NCBI RefSeq assembly: GCF_019399895.1
Contig: NC_091879.1
Location: 806,001-870,000 of the forward strand
Direction: 5' to 3'
Source: Cardiocondyla obscurior
Taxonomy: Eukaryota > Arthropoda > Insecta > Hymenoptera > Formicidae
DNA: 64,000 nt
Shown in pieces: positions 47,303 to 60,800 of the stretch. The position numbers and the translations under genes were made by a program. Position 1 is the stretch's first letter. Every line of letters begins with the position of its first letter. The notes under the pieces were generated by a model. That model was not told where the DNA came from and made no database searches. It saw only the letters and a program-made list of their open reading frames with translations.

Positions 47303-50300
47303 TAATAAAATAAATAAATAAATAAAATTAAAATTAAAATTAAAGAAAATGAAACTAGAGTAACGATCTTGAAAGAAGTCGAGTGTCCTTTCGAAAAAGA
47401 AGACACTTGGTGATTTTTAGCCGACGCGAAAACATGCCGCTAATCTGTCCTGTAAATAATATCCACAAATTGTATATTTTACGATACTGCTAGACGAGAT
47501 TGGCAAATATTGGCATTGCTTGATACCGCGATATCCTAATATCGTGCGATACCGCTTCTCGTGTTGTGTTCGCCGTTTGCGGTTTTCACGCGGCACAAAG
47601 ACTTCCTCCGCGAGCGTCACGTTCGTCATTGAGTAACTTCGGGGAATTCTCGGTGAATCTTTGCTTGCAGCGAACGTGCTCGAGCGCGTCTTTCGAAAAA
47701 AAAAAAAAAGAAAAAAAAAGGAGAGACGCGTTTCGCAACAAAGATGTCCCAATCGGAAGTGAGAGAACGGCCGCGTAATTGATTTCACAGAACTTGAATC
47801 TGGGTTAAATCAGCGAGGCCGGGGAGCAACGTGTTTATTTCGACGAAACGATAATCAACGTGCATTCCGTTCGGAAGGAAAAAATCTTTGACGGAAAGCT
47901 CGCTTGAACGGTAATTTTCACCTGCGACGTAAATTCACTCTCGTTGATGCAACAATTTTTTTGCGTTGTCTCTAAAAAAAAAAAAATACGAACGATAACG
48001 AATCAAAATGATTAAAGTGAGCTTTCGATCAAATATAAAATAACGAACAAAGAATATAATTGATGACTCTTTCTTTATTTCTCTCTCTACAAGACCGAAC
48101 AGGTATTAATCACGGCTTGGATCCGTCATATGCGCTTCCGCTTATTATTGCTGCCGATGCCGGTAGCTTGTAACACGATCGTCCACAGACCTCTCTTCAT
48201 GTTCGGCTCTTTTGCATTTTCTTTTCTCGCCCTAAAGCAGTTGCTATCGATAATTACAGAGAAGATTTCGCGGCGTATAAAAAAGGTTCGAATCGAGCTT
48301 CGGTCCCGAATAAAACGCTTCGCGTGCTATCTATTTCTTTTTCTTTTTTTTTTTTTTTTCGTGCAAAAGTATAAAACATGAACAATTTATTTTTACTTGT
48401 CGCGTTTAAAAAGTTCAACGAAATTAATAACACGTGAGAATAGATACAGAACGTAGATGCAGGACAACGATCTTCGCTCATTGTGAATCGATACGTCCCT
48501 GGACCAGCGAGGAACGGGAGAGAGACGAGGAAAGGGCGGAGGAGAGAATAAGAAAAAAGAAAAAAAAAAGAAAAAAGAAAAAAAGAAAAAAAAAAAGCAG
48601 AACTGGCAAAAGCGGCAAAACCGTGCACGTTGCGTTACTCTCCTCCTCTCGCTCGTGCCTTATCCTCGTCCGTTCGCCTCGTTCGTGCCTCGGCTCGTCT
48701 CCACCGTACGATGTAGTAACGTACAGCATGGCAAGACATAGTACGATAACGCGGAATTGCTTTCCTCGTGCGCGAGTGAGCTCGTGTGGCGGTGGGTCGA
48801 ACCGTTTCGCGGCATCATCTTCCCGGAACTTTCATCTTCCACGATTCCACTGAACCCTTGGAATTTTTTTTTTTTTTTTTTTTTCAAACATCTATTACTT
48901 ATTAGCGCGGCGTCACTTTTCGCAATTAAAAACAGAAAAACTCTCGTTATTTCAAGTCGAAATTGTCGGCAATAAATCATTTCCGTGTGAAAATATTCTC
49001 ATTTATTAACGATTCGATTAACGTATCGTAGGCGGCTCTTTCGTAAATCTCGATCTCGCCATTTCGCGATAATTCTCCTTAGTTGAGATAATAACTGGCA
49101 GATTTATTTCCCGTGGCGGGAAATGCTTTAGCCGCGAGCCAAGATTTATCTCATAATCCGACGTGGCCCGGTGCAGGCTCCTTTATTCTCTCATCCGTAG
49201 GTAATATGAAATATGGTAATTGGCGTCACCGTCGGGATCGGAACGGTTGATTTAAATTGCCTAATTGTAAGTTCCTCCCGTTCCACGTCTTCTGGGCAGC
49301 GTTGATCGGTAGTTGTGTTCTCGGCAGTAGCAACCGCACGTAATAGCATTCGGAAGACATGGGCAAAAAGAAGGGGTGGGGCAGAAGGGAAGAGAGAGCG
49401 GAGAGAAAAAAGGAACGACGAGAGAAAAAAGTCGCGCGCGAGGGGCTTATGACTCGAGGGAGAGAGGAGCATCGGGAGAGATTAAAATCGAAAGCGAATC
49501 TTCCCTCCCGCCGCAGCCTCCGGACTGATTCACGACCTATCCGCTGCGAATTTCACAAAATAACTCAGCCTCCCACGAAAACAGGAATTATCATATTATA
49601 TTAATGCCTTTTCGAGCAGGCCGATTAATCGTTTCGCCACTCCCTTCCTCCTCGAATTATTTTCGTGCCTCCGTCTTTTTCCGCGACCGAACGATTTCGC
49701 GGGTGATTAAATATTAACGCGGTTCAGTGATTCGTGACTCGCCTCCCTGTTCGCGAAACGGAGCCCCGCTGAGGCTTATCTGAAACTTTATAGCGGAATA
49801 GCACGTGAAGGATGTTTTTCGGCTATCGTTTCGTGGCGTTACTTCATTCGCCTCAAGCTTCGCGCGCGCAAAACATTATCGTCGTGCTCGGAAGAACGCG
49901 CGGTCGCGAAGGTGTTTTACGGAGCTGAGACGAAATCGAGTCTAGGCGGATGATCGGGATTAGGTCGCAGCCGCTGGACCACGGGGATTTTTCGGGTCCG
50001 TGGTTGAGCACGAACGCCGCGCAAGTCGTTGCACGGGATGATTTGACGTAATCGCTTCTCGCCGCGAAAGGATTCGTGGCTACCGCAGCACGCTTATATC
50101 CCGCCACCGTCGTCTCGTCTCGTCTCGTTTCTTTTGCTTTATTTCACCGTATGCCCAGCTCCCAAGCGAAGCCGTCCTCCGTATTCGGACCTGCCGCTCG
50201 CTCCCGAAACCGCTCGCGTTGCTCGCTTTTTCTCGCATCGTTCGCGCCTTCGTCTATAAAAATATTTGCCGGACGAAAATATTTTCTGCCCCACGGAATG

Positions 50301-51076
50301 CCCCGTCGCGAAATGGTCAGACGTTTATTGATCTCCCATGCTTTCGGAGTAAATGTAATTATTCTGTATAATGCAGTTTTTTTTTTTTGCAAGTAATTAT
50401 ATCAATATCGCTCTCGCGTCTTTAATTTATACCGAGAGAAATTAATGTGCGAGAAATTTAATAATTTTTAATAATATCGTAGTTTAATAACACCGTTTCT
50501 TTTTTTTTTTTCTTTTCAGATACTTTAATTGAAAAGTGCTTTGCGTCTCACCGGACGAACAGATGTCGAAACAAAGAAATATCGATACGTACCTAATACG
50601 TATAATGACAGTGAGCGATAATCTATATTTATCAATCGCGTGTCGTGCGCGATCTCATTTGAATCTGTCTGTTTAATGCGGCACGCGCGATCGCGTGAAG
50701 TTAGTCGCGGTCACCTGACCTGATCCTCTAAATCTAGTACAGATGCAGTGACACGACGCTCGCGCGGGTGTACAGATCGCGTTCCGCGTCGGCTTGCGAC
50801 GATCTCGCGGATAAAAAGCGAGTCGGGAGTGCCATATCCGCGTCACCTTCGGCTGCTGATCGCGTCGTTCGGCAGGATTCACCCCGATCGTCGCCTGGGA
50901 CATCGGAGCATCGCGGAGCATCGAGTGGAGCAGGAGTGGAAGGGGACGCGGCTGGTATAACAAACAATAAGTTTCGCCGGCAGTACGATCGCGTCCGTGT
51001 CAGCCATGATGGCACCTTGCTCTCTTAATTTTCGCAAGTTTTTGATAACTCGGCAGGACACTCCGCGTCGCGTTAC

Positions 51077-51262
51077 TTGACTCGGTTTCTTCGCAATTTT
51101 CCGTCGGATTTGTACGCGAAATCGTTCATTCGCGAGTGCCTTCGATGTCCGAGCGGAAAAGTCTGTCCGGCTGTCGTTGAAGTTGTGTGTGTGCGTACGC
51201 GGGGAAGACATCGACCGTTCCTGTCGGCAGAGGGAATCGTCGTTCGTTATTTCGGCTGAGCG
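51077..51262 (+). other. Candidate 5' UTR exon (donor at 51263)
   Basis: CpG-rich sequence ending CGGCTGAGCG directly before GTAAGTTTTT, a near-consensus donor. The start is not defined. The 60-codon frame here does not resemble a family. It would pair with the exon at 54206. Confidence 0.25.
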
Positions 51263-53870
51263 GTAAGTTTTTAAACCTTTTTCTATCTTTTTTTTTGCAT
51301 ATTTAGAACGCATTAAGTATTCGCTGGCGCAAACGAAAGTTATTCCATCCAAAGAAACCGAATACTTGGTTCAAGCTTTGCCCCTCAATTTTCTACTCTA
51401 ACGTGAATAAAAACTTGTTTTAATGTATACACCGAGATTGAAACAAAGAAGAAATTATACGTATATGTATATGTTTAGAAACCGTTTTAAGTTTTGCGTG
51501 TGGGAGACGACGGAGATATATTATTGTCGTATAATATTTGACGTCAAATCATTAATTAGGCGGGTTGTAAATGCAAGAAAATTGAAAGCTTAGAATCTCT
51601 TAATAATCTCGCAGAAGTATAATCTCGGCGTTTCGAAAAAAGTAATTGCCCTTTAAGAATCTCGCGACTCCGAGGTCGGTCGGCCGATGTTTACGGAATT
51701 CGTCCGAGTTCGCCGAACTGTTTTGCTCGACTCGCGTCGCAACCGTAGAGACGATACCGCTGAGTTTTGTACGCGTAAAAGATACCGACGATACAAACTA
51801 GAGCCCTCGTGTGCGTAAATCAGTGGAAAACTGCCAGTAAAAAAACACGCGGGATAAACATCGCGAACCAGACCTCTCTTCTCGGCAAATTTGTTAATTT
51901 CAGCATCGAGACGCAATTATCTATCTTCCCCGCTTCCTTCACTGTTCGTTTAACCGAACCAATCTGTTAGGAATCCTAAATAAATCTTCTAAAATTGGAA
52001 TTATTTCCGCGGAGAGAACGATTTTCCTGTCGCGTCGTTAGGTCGTCTTATCTCAAGTTAGTTCGACGATACGATTTCACGGTACGGCTAAGCTCGAAGG
52101 AAATTGTTTTTAAAACTATTAAATTAATTTATTTAATTGGCGCGCTTTGGCGGTGGTGATAAATGCGTCGGTTGCTAAAGCGAACCTGACGAGAGAACGA
52201 CGACGTTGCCGGATCACAAAAATGACGACGAAGCCGGGTTCTCTCGCCTACGGCGAATCGGGATCGGGATGATCGGCGTCTTCACGGTCGCCCAGATGCA
52301 CCGTCCGCGCAAAAATACCTCGTTCGCACGCATTTAGATCAAAGGCCGTCCAGAACTGGCATGCAAACAGTACCGTACGTCTCCCGCAAAAACGGAATCT
52401 CTTGGGCTTTTTCTTCCTCCCGTTCCCGGTTTTTTCTTCCCCCTTGGGTCCGAACTGCCAATAAAGCCAATTATCGTTTTTTCAATTTCTTTCGCGAAGC
52501 ATCGTAAACATTTTTTTTTTTTTTTTTTTCTTCTTATTTACCTCACTCCGACACGAACGATTCGAAAGGGCCAGGCTCTCTCGAGACTGAAAAAAACTCA
52601 GGAGGAAGACCGATCCTCGAGTTTTACGGGCACGGGCGTTTTTTAAATGCGGCCAGTCGTGATTTTCTGACCCGCGTCTTAATACAGTGTAACGAACGCG
52701 TGCTTTATCGAGCCCTTCGCGTGTAATCAAGGTGGATTCACGAGGCTCGTCGATAACGACGTCGACGATGCGCGGCGTGAAATTTACCGATGTAATATTC
52801 ATGAGGACACGGACCTTCCGGGAAAATTTTGTCTTTCGAGCGACGCTGGCGCTTCACGCAAACTTTGGCGGTGACGTTTTACTGAAAAATACCGCGGCTT
52901 CGATCACGCGATCTTCGATGCGGTTGCTCGTTAATCGCGAACGGCTTCCCAATAAACTTGGCGATTACCGTGATTGCCTGCATGAGCGCCCGCTGCCCCG
53001 AGGCTGATGTACACGAGCGCGTTTAATGCATACCGTCGCGAACCCTGACGCAGGTGCAAATTGTCGCGATCAATTATCCGGCGATGTTATCGAAAAAAGT
53101 ACTTTCTCTACGCCGCAACAAATTCGACATCGCGCGACTGAGAAACTCTCGTCCAGCAGACAGCTCCGTTTTTTCCAATAAAAAAAGAGTAATAGGAATT
53201 TTAAATAGTAAGCGTATCAGTTTTTTTTTTCTTTTTATTTAATTGCAAATATTCGTCATAAAACTTTTCTATACAGGGTTTTTATCGTAGATTTTTTAAT
53301 TTTATTAACCGACAAGTGATGATTATTTTCCGGGGCATATAAATCATACGTGCGATAAACGAAGGACCAGGTTTCTCGGCTGTGGATCTTTCGTAATGAA
53401 TCTACAGCGGTTTCGACGCGGTTAAACCTTGATTGCACGTAAGCTCGGCTAAAGGCTCGTAATTTATAATCGAGACGATTATAATTGTTTAGACTGGAAA
53501 ATTTTGACGGAGCAAATTGATATATCACGTGAATTTGATTAGAAATCTCAGGTTTGCGTTGAGTAAAAATTCCTACAGAAAACTAAACCATGTAGCACGG
53601 ATAATTATAGCCGCGCATAGTTGTCTTTCCTGTTGAAACGTCTCCTTTCTCACGATTTCATCGCTGCGTTGTTTAAAGCTACGTTTTCATATTCTTGACG
53701 GCAGCAATTTCAACGTCAATCCCGCTGCAAGTCCTGCTCGAGACGACGTGTCTCGGCACTTTCCTTCGGTCTCTCATGTTTACTGAAAAAAATATAGAAC
53801 TCGCCTTCAGAAATAAATGTAATATGTAATAACCGAACAGCGAAATAATTGTTGGAAAACGGAAGGAAAA

Positions 53871-53936
53871 TAGAAATAAAAAATTAATTTGCGCACAGTC
53901 AATAAAGTAATCTCACGCATGATTTTTTAAGCAGAC
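53871..53936 (+). repeat. Direct repeat copy A (66 bp)
   Basis: TAGAAATAAAAAATTAATTT followed by GCGCACAGTCAATAAAGTAA and TCTCACGC. It matches 54770-54838 with few differences and lies 270 bases before the candidate exon at 54206. Confidence 0.7.
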
Positions 53937-54205
53937 GAGGAGTAACGAGAGTAACGAATAGATAGCCTAAGGGGGACGAGGGGGTGATGGGGTGAAAGCG
54001 TGCGCGGTATATTCTCTAGGTATATTCCCCCACTACTCCCACTCTCGCTTTGTCCTTCTTCAGCGGTCGCGCAAGATACACGTACTCCCTACGCTCTGTA
54101 CGGCAGCCACGTGTGCCCGTGCCAAAAGTAATTTGCACTTCCGTTTAACGAAAACTATTCCGGCACGATGACTACGATTAAACTTTATATTTCTTTTTGT
54201 TACAG

Positions 54206-54531
54206 ATCGACGCACTTGCATCCGCTGTCGTCAATCGTCAAAGCGTCGTCACCGCCGATATTAAGAATCATACGAACCGCAGTCGGTTCGTCGGTCCGTT
54301 CCGCGAGTTCCGTAAAATGTTCGGGCGGAATTTTTTGTCGTACGATTTTCTTATAAACGCGAGTGCCGAACATGAAACGCGCGACAGTAATTATTGAGCA
54401 ATTTTCGCGATTATAAAATCACGGTCGGGGTGCTCGCGAGTGACTTGTGCGCGGAAGGATGACTCGACACGTCCCATCTGAGAGGAGGAGCAGGCCTGGG
54501 AGGCATCCTGCATCGGCGGAGCAACTCTTAG
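54206..54531 (+). other. Candidate spliced exon (5' UTR or N-terminal)
   Basis: Bounded by a strong acceptor (TTTCTTTTTGTTACAG) and a donor (TCTTAG then GTAAAT). An ATG at about 54461 opens a short basic frame (MTRHVPSERRSRPGR) that ends shortly into the next exon. In another frame the segment runs open into HRQKSSTPLKLMQI. The exon may be 5' UTR with an upstream open frame. Confidence 0.3.
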
Positions 54532-54649
54532 GTAAATATACATTTTTTTTAAATAAAATATTAAATAAAAACTTTTACCTTATTTCTTTTAATTAATTTT
54601 ATGAACCAGTTTACACGTCTACAATAATATATTTTATTTTATGTTACAG

Positions 54650-54693
54650 CCACCGGCAGAAATCTTCAACTCCGCTGAAGCTCATGCAGATTG
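54650..54693 (+). other. Candidate 44-nt exon with possible start codon
   Basis: Bounded by TTTATGTTACAG and ATTG-GTGAGT, both near-consensus. One frame reads HRQKSSTPLKLMQI and contains an ATG at 54684, which could start a protein continuing in exons beyond this window. The product is not recognised. Confidence 0.3.
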
Positions 54694-54769
54694 GTGAGTA
54701 GCATCATTTTATTTTCATAGTTCGAAATTGGAGACCCGTAAAAAATATCGCGCCCGTGGTTTTTTCTAG

Positions 54770-54838
54770 TAGAAATAAAAAATTAATTAGCGCAACATAG
54801 TCAATAAAGTAATCTCACGCGTGACTTTTTAAGCAGAT
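54770..54838 (+). repeat. Direct repeat copy B (69 bp)
   Basis: The same block as 53871-53936, with a few extra bases (GCGCAACATAGTCAATAAAG). The two copies flank the candidate exons at 54206 and 54650, about 0.9 kb apart. Confidence 0.7.
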
Positions 54839-57800
54839 GAAATGATTATTCTTAAGAATGATAGAATACATGAAACAACTCGTTATTTTTGCATTTTTAA
54901 AATCCGATCGGCCAAATTTAAAAGCTCGTTTTTCACATAAAATACGCCTTTGTTTCTTTCGCCTTAACTGCCGCTTCGAATTTCCTCGCGTCACTCGATC
55001 GACCCCAGCAACATTGTGCCTCATGAACAGGTACTAAAAGTCAGGCTTGGGATGATGCAGGTCATTTCCCGGTCAATGACCGTTCGCAGGGTTGCACCAG
55101 ACAAAAACCGTTCCCTTCGTAATGCAGGCAGTGCCACAAAGTGGCTATCTCTGCCGGATGTAGAAAGTTTTGTCCGGGCTCGTAGCCTTCTCTCAAGTAG
55201 GAGTGCCTCGAATGACTTCCTAAATCAAAAATTCTATCTTCTCGAAAAGTCGTTGCTCACGTAATTATTCAATTAAGAGGCTCCCTTTACGTTACTTACG
55301 TTATTATTTTCAAATCGTTACATTTTTGTTACGGCTTGCATTATTTTTGTTCGAGCTATAAAGATTTAAGATTTGCTTTCCATTTAACAATATGTGAAAA
55401 ATATTTAATAAATTCCGAGAGCAACAGCATTTTGGGCCCATCGATGATTAAAACTCCCTCGACATGTAGTTAAAAGCCGTTTGGTCTAACGCGCCGTCGA
55501 AATAGGGACACCTAGCAACAATGTTCACCGGTCAATATTTTCTCTTCTGAGGGTTAACTCCGTTTACGAGCTATGCGGGATGATCCATGGAAATTCTTAC
55601 AACCCAGAAAAGTGTTGCCCCAAGAGTCCCTGCCAAGCCGGTTTTTTTTAAATCCAACCGTCCGTTTCTATGACAAGAAAATTAAATTCCTCGGTAGGAA
55701 ATGAGAGAAAGAAAAATCGAGTCAACTTCCCACGTAACACGTCGCGTAAATCTTTTCATCTACGTTCCCTTATAATTATGTAATTAAAGGTGCATCTCGA
55801 ACCTTAGAACTCCGCTTGCAACATTGTTGTGACAGAAACGACTCTCTTGTTCAGATATTACAATTACTTAATTTGCTTTTGAATCGTTAAAGTGGGATAT
55901 ATATATATATATTTTTTTTTTTCTTTTGATCGACATTAACGAAACGATGCCAATCATATATATCTGCACCGCGTTAAAAATCGAGTCTTTCGTTTTGCAA
56001 TTCACGGCTTCAATTTCATATCGGAATAAGTGGCAGCGTAGATATGATCCGACGACTGGCGAAGCGAATCGGGAGAGGAGAGAACCTTAGCAGGACCTTG
56101 GACCGAAATTACTCGAAGGAATGCAATCTCCTAACCTCGCGCAACTCTCGTAGAAACTACAATCCGGTATACGCGCTGCAAACCGTACCTTTACGCTAAT
56201 AAAATCGTCGGTGGAATCGTAAGAAAACCAATAAATTCAATTTTTTTTTAAATCGATTTTCTTTAATTGCACGTATTAACAAAATGCGAGAAAAATAATT
56301 TGCAGTCGTGAAAAATATGATAGACTAATTATTTATTACACGGGGAGGAGAGGAGAGTTTACTGCGCGATTATCGTATTTTCGAGTACCCCGGGGCGAAG
56401 ATGTTTTTTATCGTAAAAGCCGTAAATCTCGTAACGACGAAAGTCATTAAACATCGCGTAAACGGTCGGGAACCCTGCGAACAACTCTGCGAGGCCTTTT
56501 CGACAAACGCCATTATGGTCGCGGGGAACAACACGGGGGTCGATGGCCCTTTCGTAAACAGATCGCTTACGCTCAAGGCCGCCAGCGTAGTACGTGATGC
56601 ACACATTTTCGCCCCCTGAGGTTCCCTCGGTAGAAACTCGCAGAAACGCTCACCCGCAAACGGTTCCCGGATAATCCTTCGTCTTGCATGCCGTGAGAAA
56701 CGAAGTTAAAACACCTGCGCTTTCATTAATCAATTAATTTTGTACCAAAAGAACGGATCGGAGCGAGCGAAGAAAAAGAGCGCGCGATGCGAAAAGATTT
56801 TTCGATAAATTTATGAGATCGCTTAACGAAATAATATTTATTCTCCGTATTCACGCGACTGATCTTCGACTATATCTCGCGATAACTTTCAAAACTTCTC
56901 ATCCAATAAGCGGTTGAAGGAGGATCGTAAAGACCCGCGTTGACGTTGCGATTTTACACCTACTTGTACGTCAAACATCATACGGATTGCACAGCAAATA
57001 GTGACGGTAACAAGGGAATTAATTGTACGGCGTTTGCTAATTAATCACGACCGATTCAGAGAATAAGGAATCGTTCTTAAGCGCGAAACCATCCGCGATT
57101 AACTTTCTGCGAAGCTGTCGCATCAGCGGCTTAGCATCGAAAGCGGCGCGGGTTTACAACGCGAGATCTCAGTGATAAAGCGTGCTGCGTGAAGCGCGAG
57201 TCGCTAATGACAACCTTTACTCGATTACTCCCGCGGTTGTCAGAGAAAGCCTTTTAAGCTTGAGCGACAACTTTTAACACGACTTGCCAATTACAGAGGC
57301 GAAGCTGGAGGATTGCATTTGTGTAGTTATTAATATTTTTTCAAGTTTGCTTAACTGGTCAATATTTTATCAAACTTATCTCGACGACGGAGAATTAACG
57401 ACGCATTCAAGTATTTTATATCTCGATTTTTATTTTATGTATTTTACTTTCGCCTTTTTACGATAAATCGGGAGACTTTGGCTCGCAATTTACGTCTTTT
57501 TCATAGAGATCTCGACAGCTCGCGCGAGTACTCTCGTCCGGCATTTTTTTTTTTCAAAGGAGATTTTTACCAGCCGGTCACCAAGTCCGTCGTGGTTCCT
57601 GGAAGATCAAATTGCATTCATCCATTTCGCCAGCGATAAATTTATTTACCGCATATCGTTAGGCTGCGTTTCGTATTCATCGCGAGAGACGGAAGTGCGG
57701 TATTATTAAAACTGCATTGCCCGAACAAAATAACGCCGGGAAATAATTTCGGATACGACGGCCGGCGATGTTTTTAACGAGCGTGTCCGTGCAACCGGTC

Positions 57801-60800
57801 TTCCGTCGAGATTGCACGTAACCGGGCGAGCAAGTCCGCGAACAATCCTCTCCGTGCGAAAGTCGGACTCTGCGCCGAAAAATTTATCTCGCCGTACAAG
57901 AGCGGGCGTAGAATTGTCTAATTACATCTAATTAAGCGCAAACAAATACAAATTGCGGTATTCGAAGCTCATGAATCTATTATCCGTATGTATATCTGCC
58001 TATTAATGACCGTTCGCGAGATAATCGAGCCCGTTTCTCTTGACAATTAAATTTTTTTATTTCCAACAATTATAAAAAAAAAAAAAAAAAAAAAAAACAA
58101 ACAAATATTATACTTTATCCGAAAGGAGTTTGAGAGCGTGAGACTGTCAATCGTATCGGCGAGAGCGGGCTCTCGCGAATATATCAATCTGCAATTTTTC
58201 ATCTTCGCTACCCGATATCTTCTCTCGTGGATCGCGCGGAGCATGTTGTTATCCTCCGGTGCCGGGTTCCTTTTATTGGGCGCTTATCTTCGGCCGATGA
58301 TGAATCACCATGGCCGGCACGACGTAGCCGCGAGAAAGGGAGAGGAAGCAAAGATGGCTGGGAAGCGCAGCGATGCTTCGTGCGTGTTGGTGCACGCGTG
58401 ATATGGTCGTGAAATGGCCGAGGTGCAACGAGAAAAAGAGAGGAGGCTCGGCCGTGGTAAAGGAAGAGAGCAGAGAGCGCACGCGGAGAGAAACACGGCA
58501 GAAAGAGAGAGGCGGGAGAGAAGTAGAAGAAGAAGAGAGACGCGAGCGTGTTGACCGGGCTTTGAACCCTGGATCCCACTGGAGTACTACGTCGTAGTAC
58601 GGATTAGAGTTGGCCTTTCTCCTTCTTGGTCCATCGCGTTACGAGCCCTGCGCTCTTTGTTTCGGCGTCAAGTTTCTTCTCCTCGCGTCGTTCTCTATCT
58701 CCGGAAGACCTCGCCAGAGTCACGTCGATACGTTCGTTAAATCAAATTTTATGTACCATTTTAACAATTATTCGACGGATATTTGGTGGTCATTAGCGTT
58801 TTTATTTTTTGTAAAATATATTTTTTAACGCGGTACACGCCAACGTAAATTTATTGATTAAAAAATTCTACATTCGTACGTATGTCTTTAATTTTTTTTT
58901 TAATTTTTATGGATCGTACGTGTTCTAAAGTATCGGATGAAAGTAGAAAAAGCTGCGTTTTCCAGCAATCCTGCGCCCATCGCGGTGTTGACTCGTCGCG
59001 GCGGTCAAGTACCCCGCGCTTCATCTCCCTGTTCTCTCGCGAGGGGCTAGATCGTTCCCGCGGTGAGGAAGGTATTTCCCTTCTCGCTTGTCTATCGAGT
59101 ACGTTGAACCCTTTCTTCCGACTGGCATTCGACGAAAGCGCAAAAAGCGTTTATCGCGCGGATCGGAACTACCGCGCTCGCTCGCTCGTCCGCCGATGCG
59201 ATTTCTGTCGAGTCACGGGTATACCCTGAGAAGCAGATATGGTGTTCGCTGCGACGACGGCGGCTAGGGTACGTAACCTTGCCGTGGGGTGCGTCGAATC
59301 TCACGCGAAGCCCCGTCACCGCAGCTGACGCTATATCTGCCTTTCAGGGTACGATGCATGCGGCGCGGTCGTGTGTGTGCGCGCGTCCACGCCACGGTCC
59401 AGCTTCTCGTCTTGCGCGTTCACGGGAGAGAAAGAGAGCGCGGGCTGCAGGTAACTACCGCTCATCTGCTTCACCTTGAAGAGGCCGACGGTAGGGGATG
59501 GGATGCATCTCGATTCCGGAGGGATGAGTAACAGGGGCGGGACGCGCGGCGGGAAAGTTGTATATACGCGGCGAGTAGGCAGGGAAGGTGGAGGACCGTT
59601 GCACTGACCGGGCTTTGAACCCGCTATGTAGTAAACAACAGGTACGTTGCACCCGTACCCACAATTTGTAAGAACCCGAGAGCACGATGAGGACTCGATA
59701 TATCTCTCTCTCTCCGTCCCCTTATCTCTGTCTTTCTCTCCTTTGAGGAGTCGCCGTCGGAAAATAATGCCGAAAACAACTTGGAATAACGGCTCCTACT
59801 CCGTCTTGTCTCCAGTCTCTTGATTTTCTCGTTTCCTGCCCAATCTCCAATTTGGCGAAATTCGGAATAGCCTATGCTCACAATCAGGTTGGTCGGCGCG
59901 ATTTCTCGACACGGAAATTAAAATCAGCGTTAGGGAGACGAGTCGAGCTTTTGGACTGGGTCAAAGTTTCGCACCTTAGGAACGGAGACGAGTGCATTGA
60001 AATTAATCCTACGTATACCGCACAGAGTACGAAAATGTATTCGTTTATATTGGTATTCTTAAAAGAGTAGTATTTTCGACACGTAATTAATTTCATATTT
60101 CTGTTTCTCTCTGGACTTATTAATTTTACTCATCTATCGGAAAGCGAACTATCGGCCGCCAAACGAGGCCATATGGTATCTGCATAAAGCGAGAACTTCC
60201 GGTTTACAAGCTACCGAGCTTCGATAATTACGACTTGTAGAATGATAATAGTATCGTGTATTATAATTTGTTTCTTTAACGAACAATTTGCTGCTTTAAA
60301 AGCACGTCTAGGAACGTCAAATTATTTTTCCTACTTATTGATTATCGCTGATTTTTATTCGGTCCTCTGCAAATTTGTGAAACTAGTTCGCGAAAAGAAC
60401 TGACTGATTATACGCCAAACTAATCTAGAAACTCCGTCGGTCGATTTATCACCGCAACACCAGTCTCGATAATAAATAAAACTCCGTAGTTCGGACACGA
60501 GCAATTATCGCCGCTAGAATTAATTTTCGGATTTCGTTAAGTTGACGAATTACACGTTATCAGTTACTAGCGAGGCAATTTTAATCAGTGCGAGATTCTA
60601 ATTACCTCAATGCCACGGGAATCTCGAGCTGCCGGTTTTACCGACGTATTTAGTTCTTTCAGTCACCACTGTGGGCGCAAACGTTGCCAAACTTTTGTAT
60701 TTTTCGAAAGAAAGAGTTATAATAAAAATATAACACGCGAGCGTTTGTCGAGAAAATAAAAAAACCGCAGGAAAGAGCCATCGGTCCCATAAAAAAGAAA

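Larger units (their letters stand above)
40262..50999. other. Gene-poor CpG-rich region, no gene seen
   Basis: About 10.7 kb of CpG-rich DNA with abundant poly(A/T) runs. Many 60-150-codon frames are present, but they are arginine/serine-rich, overlap in several frames and lack domains. No splice-supported exons were found here. Two TA-flanked repeats (40569-40815, 45720-45932) and a purine-rich domain (46480-47130) are listed separately. It could be intergenic or a large intron. Confidence 0.45.

Noticed and set aside
48254..48628. 124-codon minus-strand frame with hydrophobic Phe-rich run
   Set aside because: The Phe run is a translated poly(T)/poly(A) tract. It is not a membrane helix of a real gene.
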